Source: Herbaspirillum rubrisubalbicans (GTDB lineage: Bacteria > Pseudomonadota > Gammaproteobacteria > Burkholderiales > Burkholderiaceae_D). Taken from it: a stretch of DNA of 64,000 bases. The DNA is taken from assembly GCF_003719195.1 (NCBI RefSeq), contig NZ_CP024996.1, forward strand, positions 806,001-870,000. The letters run 5' to 3'. Numbering within the stretch: position 1 is the stretch's first letter; each line of letters begins with the position of its first letter. The translations under genes were made by a program, and so were the position numbers. Below are positions 8,156-16,723 of the stretch, one piece after another. The notes under the pieces are model-generated. The model saw only the letters and a program-made list of their open reading frames with translations, did no database searches and was not told the origin of the DNA.

Positions 8156-10183
8156 TTATGCGTCTTGCGCACCCTGGGCCGGCAGCGAAAACCTGAAGAT
8201 TGTACCGCCTGCCGGATTATCGGTGTAAGTGAGGGTGCCGCCGTGGAATTCGATGGTGGTGCGGCAGATGTTCAAGCCCATGCCCATGCCCTCAGCCTTG
8301 GTCGAGAAGAAGGGCGAGAACAGGCGAGCGGCCACGTCCTCGGTGATGCCGTGGCCCTGGTCGATCACCGAGACCGTGACCGATTCTGCACCATCGTCGT
8401 TGCGCGTGAGTTCGGCGCTCACACGCAGGATGCGGCGCGCCGAGGGTACTGCGGCCATGGCTTGGATGCCGTTGCGGGTCAGGTTCAGGAGCACCTGTTC
8501 CAGCAAGACCTGGTCGCCCAGCACGGCGGGCAGGGACTTGGGCACCTGCCATTGCAGCACGACGAAAAACTGTTGCGCCTGCAATTCGATCAAGGGGGCC
8601 ACGTTGTCCACCAGTTGCCGTATCTGCAGGCGCTGGCGCGCCGGTTCGCGCTTCTTGACGAACTGGTGCACGCTACGGATGACGTGGCCGGCGCGCTGGG
8701 CCTGGGCGTGGATCTTTTCCAGTGCGGGCTGCAGCGCACGGGGTTCGGCCTGGCCTTGTTGCATCATGTTCAGCGCCCCGGTGGTGTAACTGGAGATGGC
8801 CGCCAGCGGCTGGTTCAGTTCGTGTGCCAGGGTCGAGGCGATCTCGCCCATGCTGGCCAGGCGTGCGCTGGCTTGCAGCTTCTCTTCCTGGGTGCGGTTG
8901 AGGTCTTCGGCGCGCTTGCGTTCGGAGATGTCGAGGATGGAGCCCATCCAGCCGGTCTGCTTGCCATCCTGGTCCACCAGCGGTGACTCGAAGATCAGCA
9001 CCGGGAAACGTTCGCCATCCCGGCGTTGGAAGATGGTCTCAAATTGCGGTGTCACGCGCCCGGCCAGCACGTTGGAAAACCGCTCCTGGTATTCATCCAT
9101 GGCTTCCGGCGCCCAATAGGGCATGGGTGGGACCTTGCCTACCAGTTCCTCAGCCTGGAAACCGACCATCTTGCAGAAGGCTGGATTGACGTAGGTGATG
9201 CGCCCTTCCAGGTCGCGTGCGCGCATCCCGGTGACCAGCGAGTTTTCCATGGCGGCGCGAAACACGGCTTCGTTCAACAAGGCTTTCTCGGCCTTGGTGC
9301 GGCGATTGATGTCACGCCACAGCGCCCACAGGCTCCACAGCAAGCCCAGCGAGAGCACGATCACCGAGCCCACCAGCAGGTTGGGCAAGAGCTTGGGCGC
9401 GCTCTTGGTGCTATTGGTATGCAGTACCAGGGTCAGGCCGGGCAGCTCCAGTTCGCGCCGATGGGTATAGACATTGAGGCCCGGGCCGCCCGAGGTGCGG
9501 CGCGCCACCACGTTGTCGTCCGTGTCGGTCAGGGAGATTTCATTGTCCTGGGCGAACCACCAAGGCACCATCTCGTTCAAGATACGCGCCACTGCGTAAC
9601 TGGCCACCAGGCTGCCGATGTAGTGGTTGTCGTGGAACAGCGGCACATGGTAATCCATGAGCATCGGTTCGGCGATGCCGGGTGGTACGGCCGGTGGACT
9701 GTAGAGCGGTCGGCGCATCTTGCGGGCGCGTTCGGCGGTCATCAGCGAGGATTGCGAGAGATCGTGGCGACTGATCGGCAGATCGTCGGTGGAGGCGATC
9801 GCCTGGCCATCGGCATTGAACCAGGTGACGCGGTAGAACTCGCGGTTGTTGCGCAGCAGGGCGTTCAAACGGCTGCGGAAATGGTCCTGATGCAAGCGGC
9901 CATTGCTGATCTCGCGGCCGATGATGCGCATACTTTCATCATCCCGGCTTAATTGAAACCGGATTGCCTGTTCCACCCACAGCGAATCGGCAATCAACTG
10001 TTCCAGCCGCTCGCTGGCTTCCATCTGTTGCGCCTGGCGCGGCAACCAGATCAGCGTGACCAGGAACAGGCACACCAGCAGGAAGGGGATCAGCCAGCGC
10101 ATGGTGGTCTTGCGACCGGACGCCTGCAACTGCGAGGCGGCATTGGGCTGAGGAGCAATCGGCGGTGGCGGGACGGATTTCAT
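8156..10183 (-). CDS. dctS: Membrane sensor histidine kinase, probable DctS
   Basis: Starting at the ATG at 10183 gives 675 residues; the frame is open further upstream but homology and the N-terminal topology favour MKSVPPPPIAP. Two membrane segments (about residues 26-48 and 270-290) flank a periplasmic sensor region. A PAS domain (about 305-420) follows, then the H-box LAHELNQPLAAISS and an HATPase domain with DQGHGITED and FSPFFSTKAEGMGMGL. The HELNQPLAAI motif is typical of DctB/DctS and FixL-type kinases. It precedes dctR by 75 bases. It would sense C4-dicarboxylates outside and phosphorylate DctR. Confidence 0.87.
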   Translation of the reverse strand: MKSVPPPPIAPQPNAASQLQASGRKTTMRWLIPFLLVCLFLVTLIWLPRQAQQMEASERLEQLIADSLWVEQAIRFQLSRDDESMRIIGREISNGRLHQDHFRSRLNALLRNNREFYRVTWFNADGQAIASTDDLPISRHDLSQSSLMTAERARKMRRPLYSPPAVPPGIAEPMLMDYHVPLFHDNHYIGSLVASYAVARILNEMVPWWFAQDNEISLTDTDDNVVARRTSGGPGLNVYTHRRELELPGLTLVLHTNSTKSAPKLLPNLLVGSVIVLSLGLLWSLWALWRDINRRTKAEKALLNEAVFRAAMENSLVTGMRARDLEGRITYVNPAFCKMVGFQAEELVGKVPPMPYWAPEAMDEYQERFSNVLAGRVTPQFETIFQRRDGERFPVLIFESPLVDQDGKQTGWMGSILDISERKRAEDLNRTQEEKLQASARLASMGEIASTLAHELNQPLAAISSYTTGALNMMQQGQAEPRALQPALEKIHAQAQRAGHVIRSVHQFVKKREPARQRLQIRQLVDNVAPLIELQAQQFFVVLQWQVPKSLPAVLGDQVLLEQVLLNLTRNGIQAMAAVPSARRILRVSAELTRNDDGAESVTVSVIDQGHGITEDVAARLFSPFFSTKAEGMGMGLNICRTTIEFHGGTLTYTDNPAGGTIFRFSLPAQGAQDA

Positions 10184-10257
10184 GACGCCGCCAGTGTAGC
10201 GGCCACCCAGGCCTTGCGCCAGCATCCCATGCATCGGGAAGTTGATGCTGGGAACAT

Positions 10258-10271
10258 TGTGGTTATCCACA
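10258..10271. promoter_or_regulatory. 14-bp palindrome containing a DnaA-box sequence between dctS and dctP
   Basis: TGTGGTTATCCACA has 5-base arms TGTGG/CCACA around TTAT. Its right part is TTATCCACA, identical to the consensus E. coli DnaA box. It lies in the 203-base divergent region that must hold the dctS and dctP promoters, so it could equally be the DctR operator. Which protein binds is not known. Confidence 0.4.
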
Positions 10272-10386
10272 GTTGCCCCGATTTGGTTTGGCCGCGCAGA
10301 ATTCGCAGGCACAAACTGGTCCGCGCCAAGGCCAGCCACATTTAAAAGTATAAATAAACGTTTTACACCTCACTGGGGAGACAAGC

Positions 10387-11403
10387 ATGAAACTGAAGTC
10401 CATCGTATTTGCCATGGCCACGGCTGCCGTGGTCAATGTCGGCCTGGCGGCGAGCGCCTTGGCCCAGCAACCCATCATCATCAAGTTCAGCCACGTGGTA
10501 GCCAACGATACGCCCAAGGGCAAGGCTGCCGAGCGCTTCAAGGAGCTGGCCGAGAAAGCCACCAAGGGCCGCGTGAAGGTCGAGGTCTATCCCAACAGCA
10601 CGCTGTACAAGGACAAGGAAGAACTGGAAGCCCTGCAACTGGGTGCGGTGCAGATGCTGGCGCCTTCGCTGGCCAAGTTCGGCCCATTGGGCGTGAAGGA
10701 ATTCGAGGTCTTCGATCTGCCCTACATCTTCCCCAGCAAGGAAGTGCTGTACCGCGTCACCGAAGGTCCGATCGGGCGTGAACTGTTCAAGAAGCTGGAG
10801 CCCAAGGGCATCACCGGCCTGGCTTATTGGGATAACGGCTTCAAGGTGATGTCGGCCAACAAGCCGCTGCGTCATCCGAATGATTTCCGTGGTCTTAAGA
10901 TGCGTATCCAGTCCTCCAAGGTGCTTGACGCGCAAATGCGCGCGCTGGGCGCCAACCCGCAGGTGCTGGCCTTCTCCGAGGTGTACCAGGCGCTGCAGAC
11001 GGGGGTGGTCGATGGCACCGAGAACCCGCCCTCGAACCTCTACACCCAGAAGATGCATGAAGTGCAGAAGTACGTGACCGTCTCCAATCACGGTTACCTG
11101 GGCTATGCGGTGATCGTCAACAAGAAGTTCTGGGACGGCCTGCCCTCGGACATCCGCACCGAGCTCGAAGGCGCCATGAAGGATGCGACCAAGTACGCCA
11201 ACGCCATTGCCCAGCAGGAAAATGACGCCGCCCTGGCCGCTGTCGAGAAGACCGGCAAGACCACCGTCTATCGCCTGACCGACGCCGAGAAGGCCGAATG
11301 GCGCAAGGCGCTGCTGCCGGTGCAGCAGCAGATGGCCAGCCGCATCGGCAAGGATCTGATCGACGCCGTCAACAAGGAAGCGGCGGCGCTGGGCCAGAAG
11401 TAA
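10387..11403 (+). CDS. dctP: TRAP transporter periplasmic C4-dicarboxylate-binding protein DctP
   Basis: The 338-residue protein begins with a Sec signal peptide (about 1-27, ending in SALAQQ). It then shows the DctP fold: IKFSHVVANDTPKG near the mature start, the region LAYWDNGFKVMSANKPL, the substrate-carboxylate arginine region LKMRIQSSKV, and VVDGTENPPSN. It captures malate, succinate or fumarate in the periplasm and delivers them to DctQM. GGGGAGACAAGC before the ATG is a good ribosome site. It is the first gene of dctPQM and is divergent from dctSR, which probably regulates it. Confidence 0.94.
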   Translation: MKLKSIVFAMATAAVVNVGLAASALAQQPIIIKFSHVVANDTPKGKAAERFKELAEKATKGRVKVEVYPNSTLYKDKEELEALQLGAVQMLAPSLAKFGPLGVKEFEVFDLPYIFPSKEVLYRVTEGPIGRELFKKLEPKGITGLAYWDNGFKVMSANKPLRHPNDFRGLKMRIQSSKVLDAQMRALGANPQVLAFSEVYQALQTGVVDGTENPPSNLYTQKMHEVQKYVTVSNHGYLGYAVIVNKKFWDGLPSDIRTELEGAMKDATKYANAIAQQENDAALAAVEKTGKTTVYRLTDAEKAEWRKALLPVQQQMASRIGKDLIDAVNKEAAALGQK

Positions 11404-11482
11404 GCGCCAGGCGTGAGCAGACGCGCGCCTGCGACGTGAGGCGCGCCTTTCCACCAAGAACAATCCGAACAAGCAAGGTCAC

Positions 11483-11509
11483 AGGCTGATACCACCACGG
11501 TATCGGCCT
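11483..11509 (+). other. Stem-loop between dctP and dctQ
   Basis: AGGCTGATACC and GGTATCGGCCT form an 11-base-pair stem (one G-T pair) with a 5-base loop in the 125-base dctP-dctQ gap. No T-run follows. Such intercistronic stems commonly protect the upstream mRNA, giving more binding protein than membrane subunits; that role is inferred. Confidence 0.55.
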
Positions 11510-11528
11510 GCTGACGCAAGGAGACTTC

Positions 11529-12089
11529 ATGAAGTTACTCGACCACCTGGAAGAGTGGCTGATCGCGTTCCTCATGGCCGCGGCCACCTTCATCATCTTC
11601 GTGGCGGTGGTGCACCGCTACGCCTCCGGCCTGGACATCCCCTGGCTGCAAGACCAACTCATCCAGATCAACATGAGCTGGGCCCAGGAACTGTGCATCT
11701 TCATGTTCGTGTGGATGGCCAAGTTCGGCGCCGCCTACGGGGTGCGTACCGGTATCCACGTGGGCGTCGATGTGCTGATCAATCGTTTGAATACCCCCTG
11801 GCGCAACAAGTTCGTGCTCTTTGGGCTGTTTGCCGGTGCGCTCTTTACCGGCATCGTCGGCACTTTCGGTGCCGAGTTCGTCTATGACATCGCCCAGCAC
11901 GACAGCACCTCCGAGGTGATGGAAATACCGATGTGGATCGTCTACCTGGCCGTGCCGCTGGGTTCCTACCTGATGTGCTTCCGTTTCCTCCAGGTCGCGT
12001 GGAATTTCTATCGCACCGGCGACCTGCCCAAGCATGACCATTCCCATGTGGAAGGTCTGGACGAAGAAACCAGCGGAGGTAAAGCATGA
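11529..12089 (+). CDS. dctQ: TRAP transporter small membrane subunit DctQ
   Basis: The 186-residue protein has four hydrophobic segments and the DctQ signature region with WAQELCIFMFVWMAKFGAAY and GVRTGIHVGVDVL. It bridges DctP and the large subunit DctM in the inner membrane. Its start has GCAAGGAGACTTC just upstream, a strong ribosome site. The stop overlaps the dctM start by four bases (ATGA), so the two are translationally coupled. Confidence 0.93.
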   Translation: MKLLDHLEEWLIAFLMAAATFIIFVAVVHRYASGLDIPWLQDQLIQINMSWAQELCIFMFVWMAKFGAAYGVRTGIHVGVDVLINRLNTPWRNKFVLFGLFAGALFTGIVGTFGAEFVYDIAQHDSTSEVMEIPMWIVYLAVPLGSYLMCFRFLQVAWNFYRTGDLPKHDHSHVEGLDEETSGGKA

Positions 12090-13366
12090 ATGCACTGATC
12101 ATTTTCGTCCTGCTGTTCGGGTTGATGCTGACCGGGATGCCGATCTCGATTTCGCTCGGCCTGACCGTCTTGACTTTCCTCTTCACCATGACCGACGTGC
12201 CGATCCAGTCGGTGGCGTTGAAGCTGTTCACGGGTATCGAGAAGTTCGAGATCATGGCGATCCCCTTCTTCATCCTGGCCGGCAACTTCCTGACCCATGG
12301 CGGTGTGGCGCGGCGCATGATCAACTTCGCCACCTCCATGGTCGGGCACTGGTATGGCGGCCTGGCGCTGGCTGGGGTGCTGGCCTGCGCGCTGTTTGCT
12401 GCGGTCTCGGGATCGTCGCCGGCTACCGTGGTGGCCATCGGTTCCATCATCTTGCCGGCGATGGTCAAGCAGGGCTTCCCCAACCGCTTCGGCGCGGGCG
12501 TGATCACCACCTCCGGTGCGCTGGGCATCCTGATCCCGCCTTCCATCGTGATGGTGATGTACTCGGTCTCCACCAATACCTCGGTGGGCAAACTGTTCAT
12601 GGCCGGGGTGGTGCCGGGGCTGCTGCTGGCCTTCCTGCTGGGGCTGACCACCTGGTACCTGGCGCGCAAGAACAATTATCCGCGCCTGAGGAAAGCCACC
12701 TGGGCCGAACGCTTCGCAGCCTTCCGCAAGAGCGGCTGGGGCCTGTTCCTGATCGTCATCGTCATGGGCGGCATTTACACCGGCGTGTTCACACCCACCG
12801 AAGCTGCGGCGATGGCGGCGGTGTATGCCTTCTTCATCTCGGTGTTCGTCTACAAGGACCTGCGCCTGAGCCAGGTGCCCAAGGTGCTGCTGGACTCGGC
12901 CTCGATGTCGGCCATGCTGCTCTACATCATCACCAACGCAGTGCTGTTCTCGTTCCTGGTCACCAGCGAAAACATCCCACAGGCGATGGCGGCGTGGATT
13001 ACCGATTCGGGACTGGGGCCGATCACCTTCCTGCTGGTGGTCAACATCCTGCTGCTGTTGGCCGGCAATGTCATGGAGCCGTCTTCCATCGTGCTGATCC
13101 TGGCACCGATCCTGTTCCCGGTGGCCATGAAGCTGGGGATCGACCCGGTGCACTTCGGCATCCTCATCGTGGTCAACATGGAAGTTGGCATGTGCCATCC
13201 GCCGGTGGGCCTGAACCTGTATGTGGCCTCGGGCATCACCAAGATGGGCATCACCGAACTGACCATTGCGGTCATGCCGTGGCTGTTGACCATGCTCGGG
13301 TTCCTGATGCTGGTGACTTACTGGCCGACCCTGTCGCTGTGGCTGCCGAACCTGATTTACAACTGA
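12086..13366 (+). CDS. dctM: TRAP transporter large membrane subunit DctM
   Basis: The 426-residue, highly hydrophobic protein is the sodium-driven transport subunit of the DctPQM dicarboxylate importer. It has about twelve membrane segments and the family motifs AIPFFILAGNFLTHGGVARR, AAVSGSSPATVVAIG and ALGILIPPSI. The length is normal. With DctP and DctQ it takes up C4-dicarboxylates, the favoured carbon sources of plant-associated Oxalobacteraceae. No clear terminator follows the stop within 100 bases. Confidence 0.95.
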   Translation: MNALIIFVLLFGLMLTGMPISISLGLTVLTFLFTMTDVPIQSVALKLFTGIEKFEIMAIPFFILAGNFLTHGGVARRMINFATSMVGHWYGGLALAGVLACALFAAVSGSSPATVVAIGSIILPAMVKQGFPNRFGAGVITTSGALGILIPPSIVMVMYSVSTNTSVGKLFMAGVVPGLLLAFLLGLTTWYLARKNNYPRLRKATWAERFAAFRKSGWGLFLIVIVMGGIYTGVFTPTEAAAMAAVYAFFISVFVYKDLRLSQVPKVLLDSASMSAMLLYIITNAVLFSFLVTSENIPQAMAAWITDSGLGPITFLLVVNILLLLAGNVMEPSSIVLILAPILFPVAMKLGIDPVHFGILIVVNMEVGMCHPPVGLNLYVASGITKMGITELTIAVMPWLLTMLGFLMLVTYWPTLSLWLPNLIYN

Positions 13367-13468
13367 CACCAGACGCGCAATCGGCGCCGCGCACCAGCAC
13401 GGTGCCGATATCATCAGATGTCTGTCAAGTTGCTTAAAAGTATGTTGGTTTTGCCCTGAAAAAGTGCT

Positions 13469-13496
13469 TTGAAACCGCGCTGAGTGCTGCTAAAGT
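13469..13496 (+). promoter_or_regulatory. Strong-looking sigma-70 promoter in the dctM-ogt gap
   Basis: TTGAAA at 13469-13474 and TAAAGT at 13491-13496 are 16 bases apart and followed by the GC-rich stretch GCGGGC, as at many stable-RNA promoters. No open reading frame with a ribosome site follows, but a terminator lies 250 bases on. Confidence 0.5.
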
Positions 13497-13502
13497 GCGG
13501 GC

Positions 13503-13776
13503 TTCGCTGAATCGGCACAATAGCAATGCCGTCCCAGCAATCGAATTTGGCAGTGATGTTTTTCTAGTGAGTTGTTGATGTACTTGCCTCATCGGCGACC
13601 CTTTCGACACATCGGAGCGGGCACTACGAGGCGGCACCGAATACGAAGCGGGTGGTGCATAACAAACGGTATCGATACCGGGAAACTGAGGAGACGTGCA
13701 TTCGATTGAAACCGCTCAAGCGGTCGGGGATGCATCAGGAGTTTTTGAAGGCGCATCTGCGGATGCGCCTTTTTTC
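13503..13776 (+). ncRNA. Candidate structured small RNA, family unknown
   Basis: Between dctM and ogt a promoter (13469-13496) and an intrinsic terminator (13750-13779) bracket about 270 bases without a convincing gene. Several helices can be drawn: CCTCA with TGAGG closing an inner domain, GGCACC with GGTGC, the self-complementary GGTATCGATACC, and a long arm in which TGCATTC pairs with GGATGCA around the hairpin ACCGC-TCAA-GCGGT. I do not see the conserved elements of tmRNA, RNase P, 4.5S or 6S RNA. Where the transcript really begins is a guess from the promoter. Confidence 0.42.
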
Positions 13777-13779
13777 TTT
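13750..13779 (+). terminator. Rho-independent terminator of the RNA candidate
   Basis: GGCGCATC and GATGCGCC form a perfect 8-base stem with a 4-base loop, followed by TTTTTTCTTT. Confidence 0.85.
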
Positions 13780-14005
13780 GTGCGGTAGTCGGGCGGGTCG
13801 TATATCGTTTATACGGTTTATATCGTTTGCGTTCTTATGCGCTCGGTCGCGTTGATCACGCCCAGCCCCGCACTTGCTGTGGCGTGGATACCACGGCGCG
13901 CAAACCAGCCTGTTTTCCTTCCAGCAAGATCATACGTGCATCGCCCTCCGATTTCTGCGCGTGAATTGCTTAAAATAGGCCCTTACCGCGTTTGCTCATT
14001 TCTTG

Positions 14006-14509
14006 ATGACCCAAGCTGACTCACCATTGACCGCACTATTTTCCGCCGTGGTGCACACGCCCTTCGGTGGCATGGGCATTCGCAGTCAGGCCGGCGCACT
14101 GGTGGAGATGGTGTACCTGCCCCGGCACTATGCCGAAAAGGAGGCCACCGACGCTGTCGCAGCCCAGGCTGTGCAGCAGATTGGCCGTTACCTGGCTGAT
14201 CCCGGTTTTCGCTTCCGCTTGCCGCTGCTGCCGGTGGGGAGTGTCTTCCAGCAGCGCGTCTGGCAAGCCATTGCCGCCATTCCCTGTGGCCAGGTACAGA
14301 CCTACGGACAAGTGGCCAAGCGCATCCAGTCCGCGCCCCGTGCGGTGGGCCAGGCGTGCGGCGCCAACTGGTATCCCCTGGTAGTGCCTTGCCATCGCGT
14401 CACCGCCGCAGGCGGGCTGGGCGGTTTTTCGCATCATGATGATGAAGATGGCTTCCACCTCGAGGTCAAGCGCTGGCTGTTGCGCCACGAAGGCGTGAAC
14501 GGATACTGA
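14006..14509 (+). CDS. ogt: Methylated-DNA--protein-cysteine methyltransferase
   Basis: This 167-residue suicide enzyme transfers the methyl group of O6-methylguanine or O4-methylthymine in DNA to its own cysteine. The active-site motif PCHRV is at about residues 132-136. The preceding RVWQAIAAIPCGQVQTYGQVA and the following GGLGGFS are family hallmarks. The ATG at 14006 was chosen over an adjacent TTG. It lies five bases before xerD and is probably co-transcribed with it. Confidence 0.93.
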   Translation: MTQADSPLTALFSAVVHTPFGGMGIRSQAGALVEMVYLPRHYAEKEATDAVAAQAVQQIGRYLADPGFRFRLPLLPVGSVFQQRVWQAIAAIPCGQVQTYGQVAKRIQSAPRAVGQACGANWYPLVVPCHRVTAAGGLGGFSHHDDEDGFHLEVKRWLLRHEGVNGY

Positions 14510-14514
14510 CGGCC

Positions 14515-15438
14515 ATGGGACGCACCACACCGAAGATCGTCGCCCCCGAGGCCAGCCGCGAGGCCATCGATGAATTCTGCGACAGCCTGTGGCTGGAAGA
14601 TGGCCTGTCCAGCAACACGCTGGAAGCCTACCGGCGCGACATGACCCTGTATGCCCACTGGCTGCACCAGGAACGCGCCAAGCCGCTCTATGAGACCCAA
14701 GCCGAGGATTTGTATGCCTACTTCGCGGCCCGTCATGATGAGACCAAGCCCAGTTCCTCCAATCGCCGGCTGGCAGTATTGCGGCGGTTTTTTCAACTGG
14801 CCTTGCGCCAGAATCGGGTGGCGGCCGATCCCTGCCTGAAGATGCGCACGGCGCGCCAGCCGCAGCGCCTGCCCAAGACCCTCTCCGAAGGCCAGGTCGA
14901 GGCCCTGCTGGCCGCGCCCGATGTGTCCACCCCGCTGGGCCTGCGCGACCGTGCCATGATCGAACTGATGTATGCCAGCGGCTTGCGGGTGTCCGAACTG
15001 GTGTTGTTGAAGACCATCGAGGTGGGCATGAACGAGGGCGTGCTGCGGGTGACCGGCAAGGGCAGCAAGACGCGCCTGGTCCCTTTCGGTGAAGAGGCCG
15101 GTAGCTGGATTGCACGTTACCTGGCCGAGGCGCGCGGCCAGATCCTGCAGGGCCAGATCGATGATGCGCTCTTCGTGACCGCACGCGGCGCTGCCATGAC
15201 ACGCCAGATGTTCTGGACACTGATCAAGAAATACGCGCTGCAAGCCGGCATCACCGTGCGCCTGTCGCCGCACACGCTGCGCCACGCCTTTGCCACCCAT
15301 CTGCTCAACCACGGCGCCGACCTGCGCGTGGTGCAACTGCTGCTGGGTCATGCAGACATCTCCACCACCCAGATCTATACCCACGTGGCGCGCGAGCGCT
15401 TGAAGCAACTGCACGCCGCACATCACCCCCGTGGCTGA
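14515..15438 (+). CDS. xerD: Site-specific tyrosine recombinase XerD
   Basis: The 307-residue recombinase acts with XerC at dif to resolve chromosome dimers. It has an N-terminal SAM-like DNA-binding domain (about 15-105) and a catalytic domain with all expected residues: Arg in ASGLRVSELV, Lys in GKGSKTR, HTLRHAFATHLL, and the Tyr in STTQIYTHVA. LLGHADISTTQIYTHV is typical of XerC/D, and gene length and context favour XerD. It is part of the ogt-xerD-ybaK-plsY run on the plus strand. Confidence 0.93.
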   Translation: MGRTTPKIVAPEASREAIDEFCDSLWLEDGLSSNTLEAYRRDMTLYAHWLHQERAKPLYETQAEDLYAYFAARHDETKPSSSNRRLAVLRRFFQLALRQNRVAADPCLKMRTARQPQRLPKTLSEGQVEALLAAPDVSTPLGLRDRAMIELMYASGLRVSELVLLKTIEVGMNEGVLRVTGKGSKTRLVPFGEEAGSWIARYLAEARGQILQGQIDDALFVTARGAAMTRQMFWTLIKKYALQAGITVRLSPHTLRHAFATHLLNHGADLRVVQLLLGHADISTTQIYTHVARERLKQLHAAHHPRG

Positions 15439-15515
15439 TCTTGCGGCATAATGTGCGCCCATGACGGACCGGTCGGCCTCTGGAGCCGGTCAGTCTGCCG
15501 TCAGGAAGAACACCG

Positions 15516-16016
15516 ATGAGCGCCAAGAAAGAACACATCTCCGAAACTCCCGCCACCCAATTCCTGCGCAAGCAGGGCGTGGCCTTCAGTGAATATCCCT
15601 ATGCCTACGAGGAGCATGGCGGCACGGCGGTGTCGGCGCGCGAGCTGGGCGTGGATGAGCACGTGGTCATCAAGACCCTGGTGATGCAGGACGAAGCGTC
15701 CAAGCCGCTGTTGGTGCTCATGCACGGCGATTGCAAGGTCTCCACCAAGAACCTGGCGCGCCAGATCGGCTGCAAGTCGGTGGAGCCCTGCAAGCCGGAA
15801 GTGGCCAACCGTCACTCCGGCTACCTGATCGGCGGCACCTCGCCCTTCGGCACGCGCAAGACCATGCCGGTCTACGTCGAAGCCAGCATTCTGGAGCTCG
15901 ACAAGATCTACATCAATGGCGGGCGACGCGGCTTCCTGGTGGGCATCGACCCGGCGGTCATCCTCAAGGTGTTGCCGGCCAAGCCGGTGCAGTGCGCCCT
16001 GGCCGACGCCGCCTGA
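15516..16016 (+). CDS. ybaK: YbaK/EbsC-type aminoacyl-tRNA deacylase
   Basis: The 166-residue single-domain protein resembles YbaK, which hydrolyses Cys-tRNA(Pro) made in error by prolyl-tRNA synthetase. The conserved Lys of [10 protein letters not shown] and the regions [10 protein letters not shown] and [14 protein letters not shown] are visible. The ribosome site GGAAGAACACCG precedes the ATG. Substrate assignment follows the family, which also contains ProX and other editing proteins. Confidence 0.88.
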   Translation: MSAKKEHISETPATQFLRKQGVAFSEYPYAYEEHGGTAVSARELGVDEHVVIKTLVMQDEASKPLLVLMHGDCKVSTKNLARQIGCKSVEPCKPEVANRHSGYLIGGTSPFGTRKTMPVYVEASILELDKIYINGGRRGFLVGIDPAVILKVLPAKPVQCALADAA

Positions 16017-16047
16017 CCCATTCCGAGACAAGAGAAAGCATCTATTC

Positions 16048-16665
16048 ATGTTCAACATCCTGTTTGCCATCGCGGCCTACCTGATTGGTTCGCTCTCCTT
16101 TGCGGTGCTGGTGTCCAAGCTGTTCGGCCTGTCCGACCCGCGCACCTATGGTTCCAAGAATCCTGGCGCAACCAACGTCCTGCGCAGCGGCAATAAGAAA
16201 GCGGCCGCGCTGACCCTGCTGGGGGATGGTTTCAAGGGCTGGTTGGCAGTGTGGCTGGCGCAGAAGTTCGGCCCGCACTATGGCGTGGACGATACCGGCA
16301 TCGCCCTGGTGACGCTGGCCGTGTTCCTGGGGCACTTGTGGCCGGTGTTCTTCCGCTTCGTCGGCGGCAAGGGTGTGGCTACCGCCCTGGGCATCCTGCT
16401 GGCGCTGAATGTGTGGCTAGGCCTGGCCACGCTGGCCACCTGGCTGGTGGTGGCGTTCGCCTTCCGCTATTCGTCCCTGGCAGCCCTGGTGGCGGCGTTG
16501 TTCGCGCCGTTCTACTATGGCCTGCTGTTCGGCACCACTGACGGCATCCTGCTGGCGGTGGTGGCCATGGCGGCGCTGCTGATCTATCGCCACCGCAAGA
16601 ACATCGGCAACCTGCTGGCGGGTAAGGAAAGCCGGATTGGCGACAAGAAGAAGGCGGCCAAGTAA
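16048..16665 (+). CDS. plsY: Acyl-phosphate:glycerol-3-phosphate acyltransferase PlsY
   Basis: This 205-residue inner-membrane enzyme makes lysophosphatidic acid from acyl-phosphate and glycerol 3-phosphate, the first step of phospholipid synthesis. The three family motifs are present: [23 protein letters not shown] and [10 protein letters not shown], within several membrane segments. The ATG at 16048 begins the conserved sequence, though the frame is open upstream into ybaK. A bidirectional terminator separates it from the convergent tsaD. Confidence 0.94.
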   Translation: MFNILFAIAAYLIGSLSFAVLVSKLFGLSDPRTYGSKNPGATNVLRSGNKKAAALTLLGDGFKGWLAVWLAQKFGPHYGVDDTGIALVTLAVFLGHLWPVFFRFVGGKGVATALGILLALNVWLGLATLATWLVVAFAFRYSSLAALVAALFAPFYYGLLFGTTDGILLAVVAMAALLIYRHRKNIGNLLAGKESRIGDKKKAAK

Positions 16666-16684
16666 GCCTGCCGTCTTGAGCGAA

Positions 16685-16723
16685 AAAGAAGGGCCGCAAT
16701 CTGCATTGCGGCCCTTCTTGTTT
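16685..16723. terminator. Bidirectional terminator between plsY and tsaD
   Basis: AGAAGGGCCGCAAT and ATTGCGGCCCTTCT pair perfectly around CTGC, with a run of A before and TTGTTT after. It sits between converging genes and can end both transcripts. Confidence 0.88.

Noticed and set aside
7490..13366. Treating the dct region as horizontally acquired
   Set aside because: Base composition and codon use resemble the neighbours, and DctSR-DctPQM is ordinary in this group.
13503..13776. Assignment of the RNA candidate as 6S RNA
   Set aside because: I could not draw the end-to-end closing stem with a large central bubble that defines 6S RNA, nor find its conserved strands.
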